From NCBI RefSeq assembly GCF_029714425.1, contig NZ_CP121668.1, positions 8,949,501 through 9,013,500 of the forward strand: a stretch of 64,000 nucleotides of DNA. Reading direction: 5' to 3'. Below, one piece after another: positions 35,658 through 44,580 of this stretch. This DNA is from Bradyrhizobium sp. CB2312 (GTDB lineage Bacteria; Pseudomonadota; Alphaproteobacteria; Rhizobiales; Xanthobacteraceae). Under the pieces are notes generated by a model. The model searched no databases. It worked only from the letters and a program-made list of their open reading frames with translations, and was not told where the DNA came from. Positions within the stretch are counted from its first letter, which is position 1. Every line of letters starts with the position of its first letter. The translations under genes were made by a program, and so were the position numbers.

Positions 35658-37027
35658 CCGTTGAAAGCGGCCTGCGCCTCCGGCAGGTCCCAGATCTTGC
35701 CGATCGCGGCGCTGCCGACGGCGGTGATCGCCGCCTCATCCGCGCCGAGATAGCGGCCGGCATCGACCAGAATGCGGCCGTCGACCATGACCTGATCGAT
35801 ATTGGCGCGGTTGGCGAGTGCGATCAGCGCGCGGCGCGGGTCGAATAGCGGCTGGAGATGCGGATGGGTGAGATCGACCACGGTGAGGTCGGCGGTGGCG
35901 CCGGGCTCGATGCGGCCGAGATCGGGCCGCTTGATGACGTCGGCAGCGACCGCCGTGTTCGCCTCGATCAGCGCCGGCGAGTTCGCGACGTCGGGACGCG
36001 CCGAGGTGATCTTGGAGATCAGCGATGCCGCATTGAGCTCGCCGAGCAGGTCCATGTTGTAGCCGTCGGTGCCGACCACGGTGCGCACACCATGCTCGGC
36101 GAAACGGCTGAACGCGGCGGTGACGCCGGCGCGGGCGAACACGCGCGGGCAATTCAAGACGGTCATGCCGCGCGCGGCCATCAGCTTGAGATCGTCGTCG
36201 CTACTGAACATGCAGTGCGCTGCCATGAGATCGGGCGCGAGCAGGCCGAGCCAGTCGAGGTACGCCGCCGGCGTACGGCCGCCATAGCGCTTGCCGATGG
36301 TCTCGACCTCGGCACGGCTCTGCGCCATGTGCGTCGTGATGGGCACGCCGAGCTCGCGGGCCCGGGCGGCGCAGGCCTTCAAGAGATCGGGGCCGCAGGT
36401 GTCGGTGGCGTGTGGGCTCATCGCCAGGTTGATGCGGCCGTCGCCACGGTTGTTCCAGCGCTGATAAAGCGCATCCCAGGTCGCCATGTCGGCGGCGCCG
36501 TCGTCGCCGGAATAGTGCACCACGCCATCGGGGCCAGCCTTGGCATCCGATGTCGAGAACAGATAGGGCGCGCCGTAGAAGCGGATGCCCATCTCTTCCG
36601 CCGCGTCGAACATTTCAGGGATCGAGTTGCGGAACGGCTCCATCACGGTGGTGGCACCGCCCTTGAGCAGCTGGAGGATACCGAGCCGCGCGATGGCGAG
36701 GCGCTCTTCCGCCGACAGGATATCGGCGCCGCGCTTGGTCAGCGGCAACAGCACCGTGTAGACGATGCTCTGGTTGTTCTTGCGGCCGTTGCCGTCCTCG
36801 GTGTGGCTGCGCGCCACGGCTTCTGAGAAGCAGTGATTGTGCAGGTTGAGCAGACCCGGCAGCACCAAGCGCCCGGGGCGGTCGTAGACCTGATCCGCAC
36901 TCGGCTTACTGCGCGTGATCGCGGCAATCCTCTTGCCTTCGACCAGAATCCAATGGTCGCGCAGCACATCCTGCGCGCCGTCTTTCCGTGACAGCACATA
37001 GCTGCCGAAGATTGCTGTGGTGCTCAT
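35654..37027 (-). CDS. Metal-dependent amidohydrolase, aminohydrolase (TrzN/AtzB/SsnA) group
   Basis: Enzyme of 457 residues with the TIM-barrel amidohydrolase fold: metal ligands H63 and H65 in LHNHCF, His of TTHMAQS, His of MAAHCMF and a catalytic Asp in VGTDGYNMD. The C-terminal beta-sandwich ends with IDQVMVDGRILVDAGRYL, typical of cytosine/guanine/8-oxoguanine deaminase-like and triazine hydrolases. It hydrolyses an amidine or amide C-N bond. Last gene of the nine-gene operon. ATG at 37027 overlaps the stop of the SBP gene by four bases. Whether it acts as a deaminase or ring hydrolase is open. Confidence 0.9.
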   Translation of the reverse strand: MSTTAIFGSYVLSRKDGAQDVLRDHWILVEGKRIAAITRSKPSADQVYDRPGRLVLPGLLNLHNHCFSEAVARSHTEDGNGRKNNQSIVYTVLLPLTKRGADILSAEERLAIARLGILQLLKGGATTVMEPFRNSIPEMFDAAEEMGIRFYGAPYLFSTSDAKAGPDGVVHYSGDDGAADMATWDALYQRWNNRGDGRINLAMSPHATDTCGPDLLKACAARARELGVPITTHMAQSRAEVETIGKRYGGRTPAAYLDWLGLLAPDLMAAHCMFSSDDDLKLMAARGMTVLNCPRVFARAGVTAAFSRFAEHGVRTVVGTDGYNMDLLGELNAASLISKITSARPDVANSPALIEANTAVAADVIKRPDLGRIEPGATADLTVVDLTHPHLQPLFDPRRALIALANRANIDQVMVDGRILVDAGRYLGADEAAITAVGSAAIGKIWDLPEAQAAFNG

Positions 37028-38607
37028 GCGGGGCGTACGTTCCAGAACACGGCGGTGCCGTCGAGAATGCCGGTGATGGCTTTGCGGTAGGCGGTCGGCT
37101 GCTTGTACAGGCCGATCGGAATATAGGGGATTTCCTCGAACGCGACCGCCTGGATCTCGCGGCAGATGCGCTGCTGTTCGGCGAGTTCTGAGGCCGCCAG
37201 CCACTGGCTGCGCAACTCACCCATCTTATTGCTCGCATACCAGCCGGCGACCTTGCCTTCGCCTCGGATGTTGGTGTTGCCGGCCGGGTTGAGCCAGTCG
37301 ATGCCCTGCCAATTGCCGACCGCCGCGCTCCAGCCGCCTTGCCCGATCGGATCTTTCTTCAACTGACGCTGCAGGACAACCGCGAAATCGAGCCCGGCAT
37401 ATTCGACGTTCATGCCGGCCTTGCGTAAGCTGTCCACCGCGATCTCACCGAGCGGCTTCTGCGCCAACGAGTTGGTGGGGACGAGCAGCACGATCTTCTC
37501 GCCATTGTAGCCGGCGGCCTTCAGGTCAGCCTTGACCTTGTCGTAGTTGCGCGGGCCGCGGAAGACGTCGAGGCCGACATCGCTCGCCATCGGCGTACCC
37601 GGCGCGAAGAAGCCGATCGGCGAGACCTGGAAGGCGGGATCGGTGCCGGCGACCGCCGTCATGAATGCAGACTGGTCGATCGCGCCCAAGAGCGCACGGC
37701 GGATGGCGGGATTGTCGAATGGCGGCTGCAGATGATTGAGCCGCAGCATGCAGGCGTAGCCTCTGGGATCGAGGATGCGCGTCTCGATGTCGCCGGCCGC
37801 CTTGATCACCGGCAATAGATCGTGCGGCGTGGTCTCCTGCCAATCCTGCTCGCCGGTCTGGAGCGCGGCGACGCCGGTGCCGGCATCGGGCGTCGTGGTC
37901 CAGACCACGCGGTCGTAGTGCACGATCTTGGGTCCCGCGGTCCAATCCGGCTTGCCGTCGGTGCGCGGCTGGTAGCGTTCGAACCTGGCATAGGCGTTGC
38001 GGGCACCCTGCACGCGCTCGTCGGCGAGATAGCGGAACGGGCCGCTGCCGATCACCTCGGTCAGCGGCTTGAACGGATCCTGGCTCGCCAGCCGCTCCGG
38101 CATCATGAAGCAGGCGTTGATCGCGGCCTTGCCGAGCGCCTGCGGCAGCAGCGGGAACGGACGCTTGAGACGGAAGCGGATGGTGCGGTCATCGGCGGCT
38201 GACAGCTCGTCGGTCGCTTCCATCAGCTCGCCGCCAAAGCCATCGCGCGCAGCCCAGCGGCGGATGCTCGCAACGCAATCGCGCGCGAGCACGCGTCCGC
38301 CGTCGTGCCAGAACAGGCCGTCGCGAAGCGTCAGGTCCCACTGAAGCTGGTCGGCCGAGATGGCGTGGCCCGACAGCATCTGCGGCGAGACCTGCAGCGA
38401 CGAGCTCATGCCGTAGAGCGTGTCGTAGACCATGAAGCCGTGGTTTCGCGACACCTGCGCGGTCGAATAGATGGGATCGACGAAGGCGAGGTCGATGACG
38501 GGGATGAAGCGCAGTGTGGACTGAGATTCGGCGCGGACGATGCCCGGCAGCGACAGCGCCGGCATGGTCGCGGCGGCCTTGAGGAGCGAACGGCGGGAGA
38601 TAGGCAT
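37024..38607 (-). CDS. Peptide/opine-type periplasmic binding protein (SBP family 5), Tat-exported
   Basis: Binding protein of 527 residues, the size of the dipeptide/oligopeptide (DppA/OppA) family. N-terminus MPISRRSLLKAAATMPALSL has a twin-arginine motif SRRSLLK, so Tat export is likely. The fold is visible as LAFVDPIYSTAQVSRN, DGLFWHDG and the lobes ending IGLYKQPTAYRKAI. No matching peptide-type permease or ATPase genes are in the operon, so it either uses a permease encoded elsewhere or acts as an orphan receptor. Ligand unknown. Confidence 0.9.
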   Translation of the reverse strand: MPISRRSLLKAAATMPALSLPGIVRAESQSTLRFIPVIDLAFVDPIYSTAQVSRNHGFMVYDTLYGMSSSLQVSPQMLSGHAISADQLQWDLTLRDGLFWHDGGRVLARDCVASIRRWAARDGFGGELMEATDELSAADDRTIRFRLKRPFPLLPQALGKAAINACFMMPERLASQDPFKPLTEVIGSGPFRYLADERVQGARNAYARFERYQPRTDGKPDWTAGPKIVHYDRVVWTTTPDAGTGVAALQTGEQDWQETTPHDLLPVIKAAGDIETRILDPRGYACMLRLNHLQPPFDNPAIRRALLGAIDQSAFMTAVAGTDPAFQVSPIGFFAPGTPMASDVGLDVFRGPRNYDKVKADLKAAGYNGEKIVLLVPTNSLAQKPLGEIAVDSLRKAGMNVEYAGLDFAVVLQRQLKKDPIGQGGWSAAVGNWQGIDWLNPAGNTNIRGEGKVAGWYASNKMGELRSQWLAASELAEQQRICREIQAVAFEEIPYIPIGLYKQPTAYRKAITGILDGTAVFWNVRPA

Positions 38608-38630
38608 GACAAGAGGCTCCTGAAGGTCTC

Positions 38631-39287
38631 TTACGTGTTCAACAAGACTGCGCCGATCGCAGCCGCGACGGCTTGCTGTGCGGGCTCAACGACCGGCACA
38701 CCGATCGCATCGGCAATCGCCGCACGATGCGAGGCCATCCCGGCGCAGCCCATCACCACGACATCGGCGCGGCATTGGGTGACCAGCGCACGGCCGGCCT
38801 CGATCAACCGGCCGCGGATGTCCGCGCCAGCTGTCTCGGCGGCGCTCGCGCCGACCGACCAGCTGCCGGCATAGCGGCTGTCGACGCCCATCACCCGCGC
38901 CATGCGCTGCTGGCGGCGGATGCTCGACGGCGACAGCGCGATGATACCGAACCGTTCGCCGAGCATCATCGCGCGAAAGATCGCGCACTCGGCGATGCCC
39001 ATCACCGGGCGGCTGCCTGCCGCCTCGCGCACCGCATGCAGGCCGGGATCGCTGAAGCAGGCGAGCACGAACGCATCCGCATCGTCGCCCGTGACGCGAC
39101 CAACCAGCGGCATGACGACGCTGTCGGCATCGCGCTGCGTGCTGATGCCCGGCGGGCCCTCGGCAAGGCCGACCACCTCGATCTCGGGCCCACCGGCGAT
39201 CCGCAGCGGCGCGACCGCGTCGTCGATCGCCGCCGTCACCGGCGCCGACGAGTTGGGGTTGATGACGAGGATGCGGCGGCGGGTCAT
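38631..39287 (-). CDS. Asp/Glu/hydantoin racemase
   Basis: Cofactor-independent racemase of 218 residues, normal size. Two catalytic cysteines in the expected places: C77 in VLACFSDPG and C181 in VVMGCAGM; N-terminal ILVINPNSS motif (about 6-14), as in hydantoin and allantoin racemases. It would interconvert the D and L forms of a 5-substituted hydantoin or amino acid. 23 bases after the SBP gene, 8 bases before the deacetylase-like gene. Substrate is inferred from the linked carbamoylase. Confidence 0.9.
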   Translation of the reverse strand: MTRRRILVINPNSSAPVTAAIDDAVAPLRIAGGPEIEVVGLAEGPPGISTQRDADSVVMPLVGRVTGDDADAFVLACFSDPGLHAVREAAGSRPVMGIAECAIFRAMMLGERFGIIALSPSSIRRQQRMARVMGVDSRYAGSWSVGASAAETAGADIRGRLIEAGRALVTQCRADVVVMGCAGMASHRAAIADAIGVPVVEPAQQAVAAAIGAVLLNT

Positions 39288-39295
39288 GGCAGGGC

Positions 39296-40180
39296 TCAGC
39301 GGTTGCCGGCTTCGTGCCGCAGGAAGTTCTCCGAGATCTTCTCGCCGGTCGTGATCCAGACGTCCGGGCACGATTTTGCGTAAGTCAGGAACTCGCGCAG
39401 CAGCCGCAGCCGCATCGGACGGCCACTGCATTGCGGATGCAGCACCGTCGTCACCATCGCGCCCCAGTCGCGCAGCTCATCCAGCTCGTCCTTCCACATC
39501 GAGAGCACGTGCTCCTTGGGGAAGATCGAGCGCGGGCTGAAGCGGGCGGAGAGGCCGTGCATCCAGTCGTCATAGCTCGCCGTGACCGGCAGCTCGATCG
39601 TGCCGGGCTTGCCGTCGGCGAGGCGATGGCGGTAGGGCCTGACATCGTCGCGGAACGAGGACGTGTAGACGATGCCATGGCGCACCAGCGCGACCCGCAG
39701 CTCCTCGGTGAACTCGCCATAGGGCGCGCGATAGCCGGTCGGCCTGACACCGAGCCGGCGCTTCAGCGCCTCGAAACCGCGCTCCAGCTCCTCCTCGATC
39801 CAGGGATCGCCGGGGTCCGGCAGCAGATGGTGATAGCCGTGATGGCCGATCTCGTGACCGGCCTTCAGAATCGATTCTGCCATCGCCGGATGCGCATCGA
39901 CCGACCAGCCGGTGACGAAGAACGTCGCCTTGAGATCGAGCTGGTCGAGCAGCTCCAGCAGCTTCGGCGTGCCGACGCGCGCTTCATAGCCGCCATAGCT
40001 CATGGTGATGAGCCGCTGCGCATGTACCGCGTCCTTGCTGGTCCAGGCGCTCTCCGCGTCGACGTCGAAGGACAGGAACATCGCGGAGGTGTACGGCTTC
40101 GGCCAGGGATATTCGGGCGCGGGATCCGCGGTATTGGCTGGGGTGAGCGGAATGCTCTGGAGTGCCTTACTGTCCAGCAT
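39296..40180 (-). CDS. Polysaccharide-deacetylase-fold hydrolase, cyclic-imidase-like
   Basis: Zinc hydrolase of 294 residues with the NodB-type fold: Asp pair D39-V-D41 (SFDVDAESAW), zinc ligands H114 and H118 (HHGYHH), and EVKL-like PTGYRAPYGEF. It belongs to the H. pylori PgdA-like clade (GGYEARVGTPKLLELL-type motif, about 62-78), whose members include cyclic imide hydrolases of soil bacteria. It has no signal peptide or membrane anchor, which argues against acting on cell wall. In this operon it could be the ring-opening enzyme on a cyclic imide or hydantoin. Overlaps SBP1 by 14 bases. Confidence 0.85.
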   Translation of the reverse strand: MLDSKALQSIPLTPANTADPAPEYPWPKPYTSAMFLSFDVDAESAWTSKDAVHAQRLITMSYGGYEARVGTPKLLELLDQLDLKATFFVTGWSVDAHPAMAESILKAGHEIGHHGYHHLLPDPGDPWIEEELERGFEALKRRLGVRPTGYRAPYGEFTEELRVALVRHGIVYTSSFRDDVRPYRHRLADGKPGTIELPVTASYDDWMHGLSARFSPRSIFPKEHVLSMWKDELDELRDWGAMVTTVLHPQCSGRPMRLRLLREFLTYAKSCPDVWITTGEKISENFLRHEAGNR

Positions 40181-40988
40181 TGATGGTCGCCTTTTCGAGT
40201 GCGTTGTCAGTCAGTTTCCACTTGGCAAGCAGGGTCTTGTAGGTGCCGTCCGCGATCAGCGCGTCGACCGCCTCCAGCATCGCCTGCTGCAATGCCTTTT
40301 CCTTGACCGGCAGGGCAATGCCGGTGAATTGCTGCGCGATGGGCTCGCCCACAGTCGCATAGGTGTTGGGCTCGAGGTCCATGATGTAGGGCAGCGTCTC
40401 GTTGCCTTGGGCTGCCGCATCGATGCGGCCCTGCCGGAGCTGGGTGCGTGCGTCGGCCGAGCCGTCGGTGCCGACGAACTGGATCGGGCTGCTGCCGCAA
40501 CTCTTCTCGCTCCAGGCCGCGATCTGTGCCGGAAACATTGTGCGGCGGCTGGCGCCGATCTTCTTGCCGCACAGCGCCGCCGCATCCTTGAACTCCGCCT
40601 TGCGCGACTGCTGCACGAAGAACTGCGGACCGCTGCGCAGGTAGTCGACGAAGGAGGCAATCTCATGCCGGCTTGCATAATCCGTGAAGCCGGACAGGAT
40701 GGCATCCACCCGCCCCGTCGAAACCGACGGCATGAACTCGGCAAAGCTGGTCTCCGTCCATTCGATCTTGACGCCGAGCTTGCGGCCGATCGCCTCGCCG
40801 AGATCGATGTCGAAGCCCGTGAGCGCGTTGGTGGCGGGATCGCGAAATTCCATCGGGGGATAGTTCGGCACCAGTGCCACCTTGAGGCTGCCGCGCTTGG
40901 CGATGTCAGGCGGCAGCTCGATCGCCATCGCTGAGACGCTCATGGCGCCCAGAAACGCCGCCGCAACCAAAACCCTCTTCATCGACAC
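40167..40988 (-). CDS. Amino-acid-type ABC binding protein, paralogue 1
   Basis: Family 3 periplasmic binding protein of 273 residues, signal peptide about 1-22 (SAMAIE). Conserved PPMEFRDPATNALTGFDID (about 46-65), a Cys pair (LCGKK and EKSCG) likely forming a disulfide, and the typical ETLPYIMDLEP. It is a close paralogue of the product of 42613-43440 (similar layout of motifs). It lies in the operon after the ATPase gene. With only one permease and one ATPase in the set, the two binding proteins probably share them. Confidence 0.9.
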   Translation of the reverse strand: MSMKRVLVAAAFLGAMSVSAMAIELPPDIAKRGSLKVALVPNYPPMEFRDPATNALTGFDIDLGEAIGRKLGVKIEWTETSFAEFMPSVSTGRVDAILSGFTDYASRHEIASFVDYLRSGPQFFVQQSRKAEFKDAAALCGKKIGASRRTMFPAQIAAWSEKSCGSSPIQFVGTDGSADARTQLRQGRIDAAAQGNETLPYIMDLEPNTYATVGEPIAQQFTGIALPVKEKALQQAMLEAVDALIADGTYKTLLAKWKLTDNALEKATINAGQ

Positions 40989-40997
40989 GCCCCCATT

Positions 40998-41762
40998 TCA
41001 GATCACAGCCGAAAGAAATGCTTTTGTGCGCTCCTCGCGCGGCGCGCCCAGCACGTCCGAGGCGCGCCCCTGCTCAACGATTGCGCCCTGGTCCATGTAG
41101 ACGACGCGGTCGGCGACCTCGCGGGCGAAGCCGAGCTCGTGCGTCACCACCATCATGGTCATGCCGCTCCTCGCCAGCTCCTTCATGACCGCAAGCACCT
41201 CGCCGACGAGCTCGGGATCGAGCGCGCTGGTCGGCTCGTCGAACAGCATCAGCATCGGCTTCATGGCGAGCGCCCGCGCGATCGCCACGCGCTGCTGCTG
41301 GCCGCCGGAAAGCTGGGCGGGATACCAATCGGCCTTGGCTGCGAGCCCGACGCGACGAAGCAGTTCGATGGCTTCCGCGCGGACCTCGTCGGATTTGCGC
41401 CCCTGCACCTGGGTCGGACCTTCGGTGATGTTCTCCAGCGCGGTCTTGTGCGGAAACAGGTTGAAGCGCTGGAACACCATGCCGGTCTTCAGCCGCTGCC
41501 GTCCGATCTCCCACTCGCTGAGACGATAGAGCTTGCCGCCCCGCTCGCGCACCCCTAACAGCTCACCGTCGAGCCAGATGCCGCCAGCGTCGATCACAGC
41601 CAACTGGTTGATGCAACGGAGCAGCGTGGTCTTACCCGAGCCGGAAGCGCCGATCAGACACATCACCTCGCCGGGCCAGACGTCGAGCGAGACGCTCTTG
41701 AGAGCCTGGAACTCTCCAAAACTCTTGCTGACGGAGCGGATCGCGACGAGGGGTTTTGTCAT
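40998..41762 (-). CDS. Amino-acid-type ABC transporter ATPase
   Basis: ATPase of 254 residues, the GlnQ/HisP size. Walker [12 protein letters not shown] (about 36-46), signature [15 protein letters not shown] (about 147-161), Walker [15 protein letters not shown]-loop VTHEL. Forms the motor of the importer with the permease encoded just upstream (four-base overlap, 41759-41762). Polar amino acid transport class by family. Confidence 0.93.
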   Translation of the reverse strand: MTKPLVAIRSVSKSFGEFQALKSVSLDVWPGEVMCLIGASGSGKTTLLRCINQLAVIDAGGIWLDGELLGVRERGGKLYRLSEWEIGRQRLKTGMVFQRFNLFPHKTALENITEGPTQVQGRKSDEVRAEAIELLRRVGLAAKADWYPAQLSGGQQQRVAIARALAMKPMLMLFDEPTSALDPELVGEVLAVMKELARSGMTMMVVTHELGFAREVADRVVYMDQGAIVEQGRASDVLGAPREERTKAFLSAVI

Positions 41763-42616
41763 CGCGCCAGCCGCAATGTGCCGCGTGCAAAGCGGCGCTC
41801 GAGCAACATCTGGAGCGGGGTCAGGATCGAGACGACGAGCAGGTACCAGAGCCCGGCCACGATCAGAAGCTCGATGACGCGGGAATTGGCGTAGTAGATG
41901 TTCTCGGCGTTGTGCAGTAGTTCCGGATACTGGATGACGCTGGCCAGCGAGGTCGCCTTCACCATGCTGATGAACTCGTTGCCGAGCGGCGGGATCACCA
42001 CGCGCATCGCCTGCGGCAGCACGATCCGGCGCAGCGCACGCAGCCGTCCCATGCCGATCGCCTGCGCCGCCTCATACTGCCCAATGTCGACCGACAGCAT
42101 GCCGGCGCGCATCACTTCCGATGTATAGGCGCCCTGGTTGATGCCGAGCCCGAGCAGTGCCGCAAGGAACGGCGTCATGACGTCGACGGCGCGCGCGGAC
42201 CACAGGCCGGGAATGCCGATGGTCGGAAACACCAGCGCGAGATTGAACCACAGCAGCAGTTGCAGAATCAGCGGCGTGCCGCGGAACAGCCAGGTGTAGC
42301 CGGCGGCGACCGTCTTCAGCACCGGATTGGGCGACAGCCGCATGATCGCGACGACGATGCCGAGGACGATGCCGAGCGCCATCGCCAGCACCGCCATCAC
42401 CATGGTGTTGACGATGCCTTCGAGGATCACCTTGGCCGTGAGGAAGCGGCTGACATAGGACCATTCGATCTGGCCGTTGGCGAAGGCGCGCGCAATCGCC
42501 GCCAGCACGAGGACGATCAGGGCCGCGCTGATCCAGCGAAACCAGTGCGGCTCACGCGCGATCCGCATACCCGACAGATCGGGGAAACCTTCCGCGAGTG
42601 CCGGCGCCGGCCTCAT
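41759..42616 (-). CDS. Amino-acid-type ABC transporter permease
   Basis: Integral membrane protein of 285 residues, five to six hydrophobic helices, with the EAA loop region [20 protein letters not shown] and the conserved [11 protein letters not shown] of polar amino acid permeases. The N-terminal 20 residues are variable; the ATG at 42616 (overlapping the stop of SBP2 by four bases) is a safer start than one further upstream. One permease gene implies a homodimer. Together with the ATPase and either binding protein it forms the importer. Confidence 0.92.
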   Translation of the reverse strand: MRPAPALAEGFPDLSGMRIAREPHWFRWISAALIVLVLAAIARAFANGQIEWSYVSRFLTAKVILEGIVNTMVMAVLAMALGIVLGIVVAIMRLSPNPVLKTVAAGYTWLFRGTPLILQLLLWFNLALVFPTIGIPGLWSARAVDVMTPFLAALLGLGINQGAYTSEVMRAGMLSVDIGQYEAAQAIGMGRLRALRRIVLPQAMRVVIPPLGNEFISMVKATSLASVIQYPELLHNAENIYYANSRVIELLIVAGLWYLLVVSILTPLQMLLERRFARGTLRLAR

Positions 42617-43440
42617 TGCGGCGCCGCGTTCAGCATGGGCTTCTCGACTGCGTTGGCACCAAGGCCCCATTTGTCGAGAACGGCCTTGTAGGCGCCGTCG
42701 GCGATCATCGCCGCGAGCTTCTCCGTCACGACCTCACGGAGCGCGGCATCGTCCTTGCGGAACATGATGCCCTGATAGCCTTTCGCAAACGCCTCGCCGA
42801 CGATGCGGTATTTGCCGGGCTCCTGCGTCTGCGCATAAGGCAGCGTCTCGCTGCCTTGCACAGCGGCGTCGATGCGGCCCTGCTTGAGCTGGTTACGCAC
42901 GTCGATCGAGTTCTCGCCAGGAACGTACTGAATCGCCGGCTTGCCGGCCGCCTCGCAATTCTGCTTGCTCCACTTCTCGATCTCGACCGGGAAGCTGGTG
43001 CTGCGGGTGGTGCCGACCTTCTTGCCGCAGAGATCGGTCGCGTCCTTGGCCGCGTTATCGGCCATGACGAAGAACTGCGGGCCGGTCGCGAGGTAATCGA
43101 CGAAATCGGCTGTCTCGCGTCGCGAGGCGCGGTCGGAGATGCCGGAGATGATGAAATCGGCGCGCCTGGTCTGGAGCGAAGGGATCAGCTCGGCGAACGG
43201 CGTCTCGCTCCAGACGATCTTGAGTCCGCCGAGCCGCTTGGCGAGCTCGTTCGCCAGATCGATGTCAAGCCCGACCAGCTCGTTGCTGGCGGGATCGCGG
43301 TATTCCATCGGCGCGTAGGTGGAGTTGACCGTGAGCTTCAGCGCGCCCGCCTGCTTGATTTCCGCCGGCAGCTCGGCGGCCTGCGCGGACGTCACGGCAG
43401 CCAAGGCTGCGGACCAGAGGAAATGCGAGAGGCGTGTCAT
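42613..43440 (-). CDS. Amino-acid-type ABC binding protein, paralogue 2
   Basis: Family 3 binding protein of 275 residues, signal peptide about 1-21 (SAQAAE). Motif layout matches paralogue 1: APMEYRDPASNELVGLDID, an LCGKKVGTTRS-like segment, and ETLPYAQTQEPGKY. Start ATG at 43440 gives a clean signal peptide; a long in-frame extension further upstream runs through the carbamoylase gene and is not real. Second gene of the operon, 32 bases after the carbamoylase. Confidence 0.92.
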   Translation of the reverse strand: MTRLSHFLWSAALAAVTSAQAAELPAEIKQAGALKLTVNSTYAPMEYRDPASNELVGLDIDLANELAKRLGGLKIVWSETPFAELIPSLQTRRADFIISGISDRASRRETADFVDYLATGPQFFVMADNAAKDATDLCGKKVGTTRSTSFPVEIEKWSKQNCEAAGKPAIQYVPGENSIDVRNQLKQGRIDAAVQGSETLPYAQTQEPGKYRIVGEAFAKGYQGIMFRKDDAALREVVTEKLAAMIADGAYKAVLDKWGLGANAVEKPMLNAAPQ

Positions 43441-43472
43441 GTCAGCTCCTTTGCCAGCGCCGTGCCACTTGC

Positions 43473-44429
43473 TCAGTCCGCGTCGAGAACAGCCGGCTCG
43501 ATGACGCCGGCGCGTTCGGTGATCACCCTGTATTGCTCGGGCCGCCGGTGGGCGGCGAAGTTGAACATCTTGTCCTTGCCCTGCCGGCAGAGATCGAGAT
43601 CGATGTCGGCGACGATCACCTCGTCGGCCAGCGTCTGCGCCTGCGCGACGATGCGGCCGTTCGGATCGACGATGCAGGAGCCGCCGATCAGGCCGGAACC
43701 GTCCTCCTCGCCCGCCTTCGCCACCGAGATCGCCCAGGTCGCGTTCATGTAGGCGTTGGCCTGGGTCACCAGCGTCGAGTGGAAGGTGCGCAAGGCTCCG
43801 TCTTCCGTCGTGCCGCCGTTGGGATCGTAGGCGGCCGAATTGTAGCCGATGCAGACGAGCTCGACGCCTTGCAGGCCCAGCACGCGCCATGATTCCGGCC
43901 AGCGGCGATCGTTGCAGATCATCATGCCCATGATGGCATGGGCCCAGGCCGAGCCGGCACGGAAGGCGGGAAAGCCGAGATCGCCATATTCGAAATAGCG
44001 CTTTTCGAGCTGTTGGTAGCGAGCGCCTTCCCGAGGCTCGACCGAGCCCGGCAAATGCACCTTGCGATAACGGCCGAGGATCTCGCCGTCGCGATCGACC
44101 AGAACGGCGCAATTGTAGCGGCGGCCGTCCGGCGTCAGCTCGGCATAGCCGACATAGAAGCCGACGCGGAGCGCACGCGCGCGGTCGAACAGCTTTGCCA
44201 CTGCCGGGTTCGGCATGCCGCGCTCGAAATACTGGTCGAGCGCCGCGCCTTCGAGCAACCAGCGCGGAAAGAAGGTGGTGAAGGCGAGCTCCGGAAATAC
44301 CACAAGGCTGGCGCCGCGGCCGGCCGCCTCCTCCAGCAGCGCGAGCATCCGCCCCAACGTATGCTCACGCGTATCGGCTTTTTGCGTCGGCCCCATCTGG
44401 GCGGCGGCGGCGCGAAGGACACGAACCAA
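43473..44429 (-). CDS. N-carbamoyl-D-amino-acid hydrolase-like nitrilase-superfamily enzyme
   Basis: Protein of 318 residues very like the D-carbamoylases of Agrobacterium: the FFPRW segment, catalytic E47 (VFPELAF), K123 (RYRKVHLPG) and C172 (MMICNDRRWPE), and LEKRYFEYGDLGFP. It hydrolyses N-carbamoyl-D-amino acids to the D-amino acid, CO2 and ammonia. I choose the TTG at 44429: GGAGG lies five bases upstream and E47/C172 then fall at the residue numbers known for the family. A TTG at 44441 is the alternative. First gene of the nine-gene operon, divergent from LysR 2. Confidence 0.92.
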   Translation of the reverse strand: MVRVLRAAAAQMGPTQKADTREHTLGRMLALLEEAAGRGASLVVFPELAFTTFFPRWLLEGAALDQYFERGMPNPAVAKLFDRARALRVGFYVGYAELTPDGRRYNCAVLVDRDGEILGRYRKVHLPGSVEPREGARYQQLEKRYFEYGDLGFPAFRAGSAWAHAIMGMMICNDRRWPESWRVLGLQGVELVCIGYNSAAYDPNGGTTEDGALRTFHSTLVTQANAYMNATWAISVAKAGEEDGSGLIGGSCIVDPNGRIVAQAQTLADEVIVADIDLDLCRQGKDKMFNFAAHRRPEQYRVITERAGVIEPAVLDAD

Positions 44430-44580
44430 GATTGCCTCCAATCTGTGCGCAATGCTGCCTCAATGGGCGAATGAACCCTTTGATGCGACGCGCAAATCCG
44501 CTGCCATTACGGGGAAGCAGGGCTGCAAAATCAATTCGCTCTGCTATGATGTTTTGGCCCAGAGTATAATCGGCAGTGAT

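Noticed and set aside
44565..44570. TATAAT as a proven promoter of the second LysR gene
   Set aside because: Matches the consensus -10 but has no good -35 and lies only ten bases before the start; noted only in the gene entry.
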